Positions 1 to 11,178 of a stretch of 64,000 nucleotides of DNA are shown here, piece by piece. Made by a program: the position numbers and the translations under genes. How positions within the stretch are numbered: position 1 is the stretch's first letter; each line of letters opens with the position of its first letter. This stretch comes from Monoraphidium neglectum (lineage: Eukaryota; Chlorophyta; Chlorophyceae; Sphaeropleales; Selenastraceae), in NCBI RefSeq assembly GCF_000611645.1, contig NW_014013623.1, positions 36,111 through 100,110 of the forward strand, read 5' to 3'. The notes below the pieces were generated by a model. That model made no database searches. It saw nothing but the letters and a program-made list of their open reading frames with translations, and was not told the DNA's origin.

Positions 1-378
1 ACGTACAGGACGTGCGACCACTGGTCTTGGCAATCGCGAATGGCAAACCCGACACGAAACAGATCAAATAAGTCAAGCTTATACAAAAAAGCAAGGGTGG
101 ATCATGATAATCATGTTCGCCACTGCGGGTGCCCCGCAGGGTCCTGGGGACGGATGGGTGCGGGGGAGGAGAGGGCGGTTACCAGCCAGGCTGTCTTCAC
201 GTCCGTTGCGGGTGCGTGGTAATCAAACAGATTAAAAAGCGTAGATGTCCGTATTGAAGGCTGCCTTCATCCTTGAAGCGATTCTCAGCTCCAATACATC
301 GATCAGCTGTTGCCACGGCCGGCCACCAACGCGCTCCGCGCTTTCGATTCACCACACCCTGTACTCATAGCTGTGAAA
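1..378. other. Sequence upstream of the first gene; no gene seen
   Basis: This stretch lies 5' of the signal-peptide ATG at 379 and presumably holds its 5' UTR and promoter. No recognisable coding exon, RNA gene or repeat was found. No TATA-like element could be assigned with confidence. Confidence 0.4.
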
Positions 379-3262
379 ATGCCTTACAGATCATCGATTG
401 CGTGCCTGCTGCTGCTGGCGGCGGCGATGGTCGTTACGGGCGCGCCGGCAGCACAGGAGGGGGTGAGGGTCGCTGCTCGAGCCGACCGCGCATGCAGCGG
501 CGGTGTGGCGATGCATGTACAGTCTGGAGGCTTCAAAGCTTTATCTGTGCCCACGTCCTCTGGTACAGCACAGAACGCGTTGCGCAGCACCGCTGTCAAT
601 CGCCAACACACCTGGATGGCGACACCATTGCCCACTGCGAGAGCTCCACAGCGCCCGCCGCCGCGCGGGCCCGCGGCACAGCACACCCCAACATGCACGC
701 AATCTTCCGCCGCCGCCTCGCCGCCTCGCTGCCTCGCCGCCTGCCACTGCGCCGCCCGCAGGTCTTTGAGTTTGCGTCCACATCGACCGCCAAGGTGCTG
801 ATCATCGGTAAGACCGCAAACATCAAGATCTTTCCCAACAAGACCAGCAGCTCGTACCTGACCCTGAAGTTCAACCGCATTGAGGAGCTGGATGATGACG
901 GCAAGGCCGTCTACGGCCACGCCATCACCTCCCTGGCCGGCCTCACGCCCACGTATTCGACCGGTGCGCCCCAGCCAGTGGCGCGCGCACGGCGGCTGCA
1001 ACGAGGCGCAGGCGGCTGTAGAGGGGATCATGCTGCGGCAGTTGCGGCAATGGGAGGAGGAGGGACGCAGGGGTACTGGTTAATTGTGCGGCAAGCTAGC
1101 TAAGCAAGGAAAAATGGGAATGGCAGCAGAGAGCTAGTGAGCTCGACGTATGGCGGCAGGCGCGCAGACGCCGCGCAGCAAGCGCGCCTGCCATAGACTA
1201 CAGGAGCGAATACTCATGCCAAGAACAGCTTTTGAAAGCAGCGGAGGCCTTGTTTCTGTGCTGCGCATTGGTTTTCAATCATGCGCCATGCATTAACGTC
1301 CCTCCTGCCAGCACGTAGCTCGGACCACTCACTCCCCTGGAGGATAACCACAAATTGGTGGCCCCTTGCTCAAATCACACACGCACTCCAGGCGTGCGCA
1401 CCTCTGGTGACACCGATTACACATACGTTAAAATGGTGTACGACGGCGCCGCCCTGAAGATGGGCGAGTGCCCCAGCGAGGACAAGCTGGAGGAGCTGGG
1501 CCTAGGTGCACCCGGCCCCGCAGGCGCCAGGGCCCCCGCCCCCGCCAAGGCGGCCCAGGCCAGCAAGCAGGCCGCCGTCGTCGCCGAGCGCGAGCAGCAG
1601 CCGTACGCCGACGGGCAGCCGATCAAGACGCTCGGCGATAGCAAGCTGGCCGCGACGATTGCGCAGCTGACCGCCGTGACCATCGACCCGCCCCCGCGCC
1701 CAGAGGCGATGATGACTCGCCGTCTGGCCGAGGCCGTCGTCCTGGCGCCCCAGCAGGCGCCGGCCAGCGTGCTTCCGTCGAAGCTCGTGAGCTACACCCG
1801 GGCCAACGGCGCACAGCTCGCGCCCATGCAGTCGATCGTGGCGCCGACCGTCGGCGCGGACGGCCTGACCAAAGACGGCAAGGACCCCTTCGCCCCTCTG
1901 GTCACCGTGGCCCCCGGCCGCACCGCCGGCCAGGTCAGCGTGGTCACCGGCCCCGTGGCGCGCGGCACCGTGGCGCCGGCGGTGACGACCGGCGGCGCGC
2001 CATCGATCACCGTCACGTTCTTCTTCGGCATGACGGCAAACAAGACGTTCGCTTATGGGAAGGGCAACAGCATCAACGTGCCTGCTGATGGCGTGAAGTT
2101 TAACATTGAGGCCGCAAACTGGTGGGTGTCGATCCCGCGCTTGGACAGGGACCAGAGTGGGATGATGAACCGGCCCTAGTGATGGTGGGGATGTGACATT
2201 CACTTGGGCTTCTTGCGGGTTTCGCACCACAAGCGTTGTTCCTCAACGTGCCGAGAACACGGCAACGACCGGGCCGACACGGCAAGCTTGTGTGCGAGTA
2301 TGCTTCGCCTCTACCTGTGCACCTCAAACGCCCATACGTCTCCCCTTCCACTTGTTTGCCGCAGGCCCTTCTGCTCGCCCCTCAACAGCCTCAAGTTTGA
2401 TATCGCTGTGGCCACCAACATGCAGGAGGCCGCGCAGGCCCAGATCACCGCCGATCCCACTGGTGGGGACCTGAATGGCTCAAGTCCGGGCTGCAGGGCT
2501 TCAAAACAGGGTTGCACCCCTCAAGCATCCGCAGGCACACGCAGGGGGGAATGCAGGCCATGCACACTGTAGAGTTAGAACCTTACTTATCACCCCTAAA
2601 CCCTCATCCTGTGTTGCTGCCTCTGCCATGACCCACCCATCCGCAAATTCACCCACACCCTTGCAGCCGAGGTCGCCAACCCCAGCGCGATGATCACAGA
2701 CATGTACGCCGCACCCACACGGCACCTTATGCAGCCCGGCGACATCAGCGGCTCGTTCCTCGACGCGGAGTCTGCCATCGCGCTCGCGCTCGCCAGCGCA
2801 GGCAAGCAGGCAAAGCTTCCCACCAAGACAGTGAAGCTTCTGGTGTCCACAACAAAGGCAGTTTCCATCGACTGCCCGACGGTGGCGTACCCTGCAGTGG
2901 GCTCGGCCATCAACAGCAGCGTCGCCATAGGGCTCATCAGCACGAGCGTGATCTCCTCGGACGCCACCGCCAGCAAGATCGCGAACGCGACGCTCGCCGC
3001 CGTCTCATCGGCCAACTCGTTGGGCGGCAGCAGGCTGTCAATCACATTTCCCTATTTCGAGACCCTCTACTATGATCCCGTGGTCTCCTTTGGCAGCATC
3101 GAGGGCATGAGCGTGAACGACATAGCCCCCCAGAGCAACTGCACCGGCGTCGTCTGCGGCCGCGCACCCGAGCGGCGCACCAACGCAGCCGTAGGTCTCG
3201 GCAGCGCAGCCAAGGCCGCGGCGTTGGCAGCGGCAGCGGCATTGATTGCGCTGCTGTGGTGA
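379..3262 (+). CDS. Secreted, probably GPI-anchored surface protein, family not identified
   Basis: Five exons join with consistent phases: 379-462, 762-963, 1392-2121, 2365-2462 and 2667-3262, giving 569 codons. The start was chosen because the first 23 residues (MPYRSSIACLLLLAAAMVV...) form a classical signal peptide. The body includes NIKIFPNKTSSSYLTLKF, DTDYTYVKMVY, a Pro/Ala-rich linker (about residues 120-250), SITVTFFFGMTANKTFAYG, NWPFCSP and LSITFPYFETLYYDPVV. I remember similar blocks from green-algal predicted secreted proteins but cannot name a Pfam family. The C-terminus after NCTGVVCGRAPERR is a short Ala/Leu hydrophobic stretch ending in LLW with no cytoplasmic tail, which is the usual GPI-attachment layout. 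Several N-x-S/T sequons fit an extracellular location. The function is unknown, and the exon 2 to exon 3 junction is the least certain. Confidence 0.75.
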
Positions 3263-4161
3263 TGTTGACCAGCTGCGCACTGGTGTGCAATCCCAAGCGG
3301 GACAGGGGGAAACTGCAATTGCAGAGAGTGAGAGTGACGAGCGAGGGATACCGGCGCACGCGCCGACAGGCGACACATAGCCGTTGCGAATAAAGCAGCA
3401 AAGGTGTGCGATTTGACTTGCCGCTTTGCCGCAGGTTGTTGGTGTCGTAGGCCATCAATAGGCAATTTATGGCCCCTACATGGCCGGGTACGCCGTCGCC
3501 CTGCCAGTGGGGCCGTCCTTGTGCACTTCAACACCTGAATTGGGAACCCCGCTTTTGGGCTGTAGCAACGTCCAGGGCGCTGACAGCATGCGTGGCAACC
3601 GCACAGCGACACACATGTTGCGCACAGCTATACACACGCTGCGATACACTCGCTGCGCGTCTGCGTAGGCTGTGGGCCTGTTTCGCTGTGACGGAGCAAT
3701 GTGCCACGCACGCAACTTGCCCCCCGCAGGCGCTTCATGTGCCTCAAACTGCATGCGCCCTGCTCAAGCGTTTGCTTTGTCAAATCTTTGACGCCTGCGC
3801 ATGCCTGTCATTAGCGCGCGGGCGTCATCACCTTGCTCTGGTAACCCCAGGCATGAGTCACCCGGTTGCAACCATGGATCCACGGGCTGGCGACCATTCC
3901 CCTGCCGCCACCTGGGTTGCTGGACCCCCGACTCACCCAAGGATCAGCAGGCTGGTTAACTGCCTTTGCTGCGCCCCTCGGGGATGACGGTGGTAGTTGC
4001 AAGGGTGGCATGAAACACTTCTAAACCTTGACACAAGTAAGCAGCAGTAGCTGTCCAGAGCTACAGAAGACCAAACCTCTCTCCCCATGATCAAGCAAGA
4101 AAAAATGGCTGTCCAGAGCTTCGGAACACATGACCTCTTGATCAGCTGGCCAAATGTCTGA
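3263..4161. other. Intergenic, convergent genes on either side
   Basis: This stretch lies between the 3' ends of the surface-protein gene (+) and the SNM1-like gene (-), so it should hold both 3' UTRs. Small open frames occur on both strands, but none shows homology, a credible start or codon character. No TGTAA signal was found close to either stop. Confidence 0.4.
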
Positions 4162-7100
4162 TCACCTACCCGCTGCAGAAGTCGCCCACAAACCGCGCTT
4201 GCCACGCACCGCCAAGGTGCCGCCTGGCCGCCCGGCCGCATCAGCACCAGCAACAGCCCTGCTGGGTGCTGCATGATGAAGCGCCGGCACACCGGCCTGC
4301 TGCTGCCCTTCTGTTGATGCGCACTGCCGGATTTGCGGCTGCATCTGCTGCTGCTGCTGCTGGGGGTGGTGGTGCGGCTGTTGCTGTATTGCTTGCCGCT
4401 GTATGTGCTGCAGCTGTTGCTGCTGCTGGTGCTGCTGATGCTGATGCTGTGGCTGCTGCTTCAGTGCCGCTGGGGGAAGGGTTTGCCAGCCGGAAGACTG
4501 CTCGTGCTGCTGCTGCTGCTGCTGCTGGCAAGGCACCTGGGCCTGCTGGCCGTCACCCCGAAGTTGCGGCTGCGCCAATGGTGGCCGTGCACGAGGCGGG
4601 GCTGCACCCCCATGTCTGCCGCCGCCCTGCCCTTGCGGCATAGGCAGCGGCCTGCCCGCACCAGCACCACGGCCCGCCCCGGCCGGTGGTATTGCCGCCT
4701 GGCTCCTGCCGCGCCCGCCCTGGACACCGCCTCTGCGTGCGCCCCCGCGGCGCCTGATTGCACCGCCACCGCCCGCCGCTTCCGACGCACCCACCCCTCT
4801 GCCGCTGCTGGGCACCCTCCCTTCGCTGCCGCTGACGCCGCCGCCACCGCTGCCGCGCGCGAATGCATCCATGGGCCCCCTGTCGCCGGTCAGCAGGCGC
4901 AGCATGGCCTGGCATTTTGGCCCGTCGCGGTCGTTGTTCACGCTGGGTATGATGCGTTTGGGGCGGAACCAGGCCACAAAGTCCCGAAGCTCGTCAAAGC
5001 TGCTGTGCTCTGAATACGGGACCTGGGCGCCAGGGGGTCAAGGGCAAAGGCAGTGAAACAGTGTGGAGATGGGGTCAATGATGTTTGAGAAAGATGCTGC
5101 AGACTGTTCCTGTGTGTATGCTTTATCTTAAGCAACTGAGTCCTCCTCTTAGGCAGGAAGTCTGGACAGTGGCAGGGCAGTGACAGGGGTGATGGGCCGG
5201 CAGTCTTGCAGTGCGTTTGGTGCAGGTGCGGCTGTAGTTTGCCAGGGCAGGGCCTGCGGCAGCACAGCACCAACCTGGTAGAGCACCACGGTGCCGGCCT
5301 GGTTGCGGCGGCCGCGTGTGAGCCCCTTGGATGACCGCACCTGGCTCCAACCGGTCGGGCAGAAGCCCACCTGACAGCGGCACGATGGCGGCAAGGATAT
5401 CAAGGGTGTGGCGGCCTGGGGTCTCGCACTCAAGGCAAACCGACCTTCAGCTCTCAGGTCGCAGGCTTGGCAATTTACAATTCTTCTTGTCACATTCATG
5501 GTGCGGCAGAGCAGCTGCACACAGCAGGGTTGGCGGACGCTGGGTGGATTTACAAATTCTTGGTGCTTTGGGCCTTTTTTCATGGCCTGATCACACCAAT
5601 AACCGCAGCAACTAGCCAGCTGTATCCCCCGTCATGTGGCAGGCAACCCGCGACCCACCACTGTGGTGTACCGCCCCTTGTACCGCAGCAGCAGCGCCTC
5701 CATCGCCTCCATGGTGACCTGGCGCATGGGCACCTAGAAATGAAGGAGAGGGGGCAGATAGTGGTGATGAAGAGTGCAGAAACAGCATGCCAAAGCGACA
5801 CAGCACCAGATCACCCCATTATGTTTTAAAAACAAATGCGCACAAGCCTGTCAGACTAACATCACATGCATCTTAATGCAGTCGCATTGCTGGCTGCATG
5901 GGCTTCCCTAAGGGCCCAACCTCACCCATCCTCCCCGGTCCATGTCTTGCCGCGCACTGCCGCCCCCAGTAGACGCACCGCGTGCATGTTTGTCTCCAGG
6001 TGGTCTGTGGTAAGCATCGACCTGAACTCTGGAGACAGGTCGATGCAGCCCAGCACGGCCCGCTTGGCGGCCGCCACGTACAGCTTCCTGCCAGGTGCAG
6101 GGTGCCGCTTGGGCTGGTGAGGTCTTGTCTGGTGTGAAACGGATTAGCCTATGCGAGCACAACGGCTGTCAAGCGCCCTCGGCGGCTGGCTGGGCCAGCG
6201 TCAAGCTGGATGACTCATCCCATGGTGCAAGCGGACAGGCCGGCAAGACACCCAATTTGGCGACCCCACTTGTTGAGGGCGGCGGCTGCAGACAGGAAGA
6301 GGCGCTCCTTCCCGATTGTATAGGACCCAAACAAGAACAGCGTCCGCGGGTTGAACGACTCCGCCTGATATGGGGAGGAGGCGTGCTGGGCGTAAGCACT
6401 TCCCGCCTCAGAAACGTGCGTGCTGCACATGCTGGGCATGGGAGGGGGCATCGGCTGTGGCCCGCGGCCCACCCCTAAACGGCCCTGCAGCGGCCCCCTT
6501 CGCTCATCCCACTGCGCCTGAGGACGTCTGGCCGTCCCCAGTTTTCTCCTCGCACCTTGACAGAGCGTATGACGCTGTCGACCACCTGCTGCTGCGGCGG
6601 GAAGCAATACTGGGGGTCTGCGTAAGTGGTGTCCAGCACCAGCACCGCCCGCCCCCTCATGCCCTCCAGCACCAGGCACCCGCGGGTCGCCTCCCGAGTC
6701 AGCCGCGCGTCGCCCGTGTGCAGCACGGGCGGCGCGCCGTCGGGCGGGAAGGCGGCGATCAGCGCGGACCCAGGGCAGTGGTTGGCGTCCAGGAACTTTA
6801 TGCGCGTGCCTGCGGAGTAGTTGGTTGGGTTGCTGCACTCTCGCACGGCATGACAAGAGGGAGAGCATGACAAGAGGGAGAAGGCCTCTTCAGGCAGCGG
6901 GTTGTGGGCTGGGTGTGGGAACGACACTAGTGGGCCGCTGCAGGAATCAGGATACGTATTCAAGCAGAGCGCCTCGCCGCCTCTCATTGCGGGTGCCAGG
7001 CCCGGCTGTCCAAGCCGCCCGCGGCTGGCTGCCCGCGCACCTTCCACGACCACCTCCTGCCCCAGCGGCACCGCCCTCAGCGCGCTCTCCGCCACCTTAA

Positions 7101-7571
7101 TCTTCAGCCGGACCAGGGCGGCCGTGGCAGGGGTGCAGTAGATGGTGCCCTGCCTGAAGCCCTTGGTCAGGCCGCCTGCGCGCCGCAGCAAGTTGCATCG
7201 TTTGGAGGTGGTGCACATGCTTCATTACTTGTCATCACGGAGGGAAGATGCACCGGGCTGTGTGAACCTGAAATCACACGAACAGACTGGATGAAAAAGC
7301 CGAGCATTGGCCCAACAATACCCAAGGCGGACCTCTCACCATAATGGTCGGCGTGGAAGTGGGAGAGGATCCAGGATCTTGCCGGAAGCTGCCGGGAAGC
7401 TTGGGTGAAGCAGTCCACCACGATGTCAGTGCCAGGGATGCGCTGCCACGCCGGCAGCCAGCCAGGCAGGCGGCCGGCATTACCCTGGCGCTGCAGGGCC
7501 TTCTGTTGCGGCGGGCACGGCACGTGGCCGTTGCCAAGCGGCGGCCTGGCCGCAGCTGACCCTGCCTGCCA

Positions 7572-7613
<42 letters not shown>

Positions 7614-9263
7614 ATCACCCGTTGGTGGCTGCTGCCGGCCTGCAGCAGCGGGCGCTGGCTGCTGCTCCTGCTGATGCGGCTTGCTGCTCTTGAAAAAAGC
7701 CGTGATCTTGCCGGGTCGCTCCCCGCTGGTCCTCTGTAGGAACATGCTGTTGAAAGACCGCAAGGCTGGGTCCGACACGCCTCCACCTGGAATGACGCCT
7801 GAAGCCCCCTCCGTGCCGCAGCCGCTGTCGGTGCCCCTCTTAGCACCTGCAAGCCCGTAGCTGCCGTCAGGTGCGGCAACCTCGCAAGTTGCGCCGCTGC
7901 CAGCCTGATCCTGCCCTGCCGCGGCAAGTCGTTCCCCGGTGATTTCGACATCGCTACCCTCGCCCTCGCAATCCCGCCACTGCCGCCGCCGCTGCTGCTG
8001 CTGCTGCTGCTGCTGCTGCCGCTGCTGCTCCTGAACGTGCTGCTCCTCCTCCGCATCCTGCAGATGCCGCTGCTGGCAGTCCCAGTCATCTTGTTGATCC
8101 TGCGGCTCCCACAGCCTGTTCTCCTCCAAGGCAGAACCACTGCTGCTGCGTTGTTGGCCCGGCCGCTCCTGCTGCCAGTGCTGCCAGTGCTGCTGCTGCC
8201 CTGCTGCTGCCGTCTGCTGGTGCTGCAGCTCGCTTGCCCCGCCAAGTGGCGACTCCATCCCTTCGGCTGTCTCCTGCTGCCACACCCAGTCATCGCCGCC
8301 CCCATCCTTCAGCCCCACCAAAGGCGCGGGCACACGCGCTCCTGTCAAGCAGTCGTCGAGGCCGCCGTCGCTCACGCCACCGTCGTCACTGCTGCGCACT
8401 GCACCGTCCATGCTGAATTGCAGCAGGGCAGCTGCAGAGAGCAGGGCAGCGCGTTCCGCAGCTGACGTGACCCCCGCCGCCTGCAAACACAAGTGTTGGA
8501 TGTGGCACGTTTAGGCTCGCAAGCGCGCCCTGCACACAGACACAACACCCACACTTGCACACCGACCAATGCCATTAACAATAGCAGGTATTGGCGTGTA
8601 TGGCAGACAACAACATAGGCCTGCTTGCACGCCCACTGCGGCCCACCAGCGCTGCCCACCGCCTGTGGGTCCCACCTGCAGGTCGCTGTCGCACATGGCA
8701 GCCATGTCCTCCAGCTGCCTTGTGCCCGCCTGCCTCAGCCGCCCTGCGAGGTGCTCCAGCTCCTCATGCCGCAACCTGGAAGGTTGACGAGGGCCGGCAC
8801 CACGGTTGGGATGACGCAACACAGCTGCGGCAGCTGTGTGGAACGCCGTGGAGCCCTCACACAGTCGAGACACCAGCAGCAGGCAGGCCTACTCACCATC
8901 GCTCGAGAGCTGTCTCTCTGCCGCCCTCACACTGCTGGTGACCCCTTGGGCCGTCGCCGCCATGGACGCGGCCGCCGTCGCTGCCGCCGTCGCCTTCGTT
9001 GCAGCACGCAGCCACCCGCGCCGCGGCCCGCCCCTCTGCGCCCTGCTCCTCCTCAGCCTCCTGGTCCTCCCACATCTGCGTCTGCAGCGCGTCCAGCCAC
9101 TCATCCCCTTCCAAGCCATCTGCAGGCGCATCGACGTCACCCAGGGAGTCTCGATCACTGCTTGCGCCGTCCTCTGCCGCGACAGCCGTGTGCGCAGGTG
9201 ATGACGCCGGGGTGGGTGCCTTTCGTGTGCCGCTGGCTTCTGGCACTGCTGCGGCTGGGTTGA

Positions 9264-9296
<33 letters not shown>

Positions 9297-9969
9297 CTGA
9301 TGTCTGTTGCGGCCCACACCAGCGAGGCTGCAATGGCTTTGGCGCTTGCTGCTGCTGTCGCTGCTGCTGTGTGCCAATACCCAGCGCTCCCCAAGCACTG
9401 CTCTCCGCCACCATGCTGCCTTTGCCAGCACCACTGGCGTCTGCAATCGCCCCCAGCGCCACTCCGCCGCCGCCTTCACGTGCAGCTGCTGTGTCCAGGC
9501 AGGCATTGACATGCGCCTGCCTGCCGCGGGCAGTGCAGCTGATTCCCAACATGTCCAAGCCGCAAACAGGGCAGGGCGCTGCCTCTGCCTCTGACGCTGC
9601 AGCAGGCGGCGATGCTACCAGCGCTGCAGCCCTGTGACTACTCAGGTAGCGCTGCGCACCGCCTGGTGCGGCGATTGCCTCAGCGGTACCTGAATGGTAC
9701 TGCGGCGCTGGCGAGGGTTGCCGCTGCTGACGCGGCGTGGCGGTGGTACCCGCAGGGCGAGCAGCACGGGGGGCACGTGAAGCGTCCGCCGGTGAGCTGG
9801 ATCGCCATGCTGCGCTTTCTGGGGCTTTTTGCGGTGGTCCATTGACACATGCCGTCTTCTTTGTGGTTACATCTGCAGCGAGCCTGGTAGCTGTCAGGGC
9901 TTTCAAACGCTTGTTGGGCCTGCTCGGTGTGACGAAGTCGTCGTCAGAGTCACCTGCGAGCTGCTGCAT
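4162..9969 (-). CDS. SNM1: SNM1/DCLRE1A-type DNA interstrand-crosslink repair nuclease
   Basis: The multi-exon gene is read from ATG 9969 to stop 4162. The N-terminal exon has a UBZ4-type zinc finger, C133-x2-C136-x16-H153-x3-C157 (CPVCGLDM...HVNAC). Further on is KITAFFKSSKP, which resembles a PIP box without the leading Gln. The metallo-beta-lactamase core starts with IPGTDIVVDCF and the metal-binding motif HFHADHYG (near 7340). It continues after an intron with GLTKGFRQGTIYCTP, then DANHCPGSALI and HTGDARLT (near 6740). The beta-CASP part includes NPRTLFLFGSYTIGKERLF, LYVAAAKRAVL, LETNMHAV, FCPTGW and VPYSEHSSFDELRDFVAWF (near 5000). This family processes DNA crosslinks in the nucleus as a 5'-3' exonuclease. 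Polyglutamine tracts interrupt the linkers. A tail of roughly 240 residues rich in Gly, then Gln and His, follows the last conserved block (FRPKRIIPSV). Exon borders were checked around the catalytic motifs only. Confidence 0.9.
4330..4535 (-). repeat. CAG-rich polyglutamine/histidine tail of the SNM1-like gene
   Basis: The plus strand shows imperfect CTG repeats; read on the coding strand they encode runs of Gln with interspersed His and Leu near the C-terminus of the nuclease. The opposite strand is open as poly-Leu/Ala, which is only a shadow of the repeat. Confidence 0.85.
7574..7611 (-). repeat. Perfect (CAG)n tract encoding about 12-13 glutamines
   Basis: This uninterrupted CTG run on the plus strand encodes poly-Gln in the linker just before the metallo-beta-lactamase domain of the SNM1-like protein. 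Two further coding tracts lie at 7989-8032 and 9263-9293. Confidence 0.9.
9263..9293 (-). repeat. (CAG)n tract encoding polyglutamine
   Basis: This CTG run on the plus strand lies in the first large exon of the SNM1-like gene, C-terminal to the UBZ4 finger. It encodes about nine consecutive glutamines. Confidence 0.85.
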
Positions 9970-11178
9970 GCGGATATAAGAAATTTTTGAGTAGAAAAAG
10001 GCGGTCTGAAGTCTACGGCATACACCATGAGGAGATCACCGCGATTCCAAGATCTGTGCCCCGCCCTGCCGTGCCGAAAGGCGTGAAAACAAGTAGCAGG
10101 TCAAGACATCTCATCGCTATGAGTCTACGGCACTGCAGTACTGTGGCTCATTGCCAGGGATGTCCGTCCCCCGGTATGCCACAACAGTCGATTGATGAAG
10201 ATCAGCTGTAGAGCAGCTGGGTCACAGCAGTGTCTGTGTTCATAGCTAGAGTGCACAGTAGCTGTGAATTCTTCTTGTTCTCAGGCAAGTGTAGCAGCGA
10301 CCTTTTTGCAACACCCACACCCCCACCCAGAAGGCGAGGGGTGCCAAGCAGTCTTTTGCAGTAGAGGGCCTGTCGGCGGGTAGCTTGGACCTGCTGCATG
10401 CAAGGCAGGGCCCAGGGTGCCCTTGGATGCAGGGTGCCTGTTGGGAGGCCTTTGGCCAGGCAGGTAGCAGGCTCAGGCTACCTGCTGGGCTCCTCTCCTG
10501 CCCATCTTCCATTAGCTGCTGTTGAGTAAATACGATTTATTATCACAATTGCGCACGGCGAGTGCTGTTGCTCTCCTCTGCTGATGTTTCGTTTGGGCGT
10601 TTGCAGTGGTGGCTGGAGTTTTGAACATTCACCCACTTGTGCATCTGATGTATATCTGTGCCTGGTGCCAATCCATGATGTCGTAAGCTCGTGATGTGTG
10701 CCGCGACTACAGTCGAGAATGCAGCTTAGCATAATGCCGGGACTGGTGGGCCGCATTAGGAAGCAAACATGTGAGACCATTACCATCTTGCTTGCATATA
10801 AGAGACAGGAAGTTGTATGATTGGTTATAGGTGAAAGTTTGGCAACACGTTCATCATGCATACTGCTGTGATGCGGAGGAGCTGCCTGCGTAGTAGCAGT
10901 GCAGCTGGCCGAGGCCACAGAGGCCGTGATGTAACACACATTGAACTGGATCTGGCACCCTCATGGATTTGAGCACCATAGTTTCCAAAGCTGAGACAGT
11001 CTTGCAAGAGCCAAGGCGTCCTCCTGCAACTGGCGGGGCGTTGCCATACCGTATCAATGACCCAAACCCCGATGGCGAGTGCCGCCCGCGCACATAATGG
11101 CGCTGGGCAGACACCTCCAGCCAGGTCGCAGGTCTGGTGCAGTGGCCATCGTCCAATCCAGAAGATCGCCAGTAGCAT
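9970..11178. other. Intergenic, no gene recognised
   Basis: This stretch lies upstream of the SNM1-like gene and downstream of the propeller-protein gene, both on the minus strand. It is AT-richer than the coding regions. Short open frames are present but lack homology or codon bias. Confidence 0.4.

Noticed and set aside
1502..2230. Long minus-strand frame opposite exon 3 of the first gene
   Set aside because: It is a GC-driven shadow; the plus strand carries the phased exons.
4241..5013. Plus-strand Leu/Ala-rich open frames resembling membrane proteins
   Set aside because: They are the antisense of the CAG tract in the C-terminus of the SNM1-like gene.
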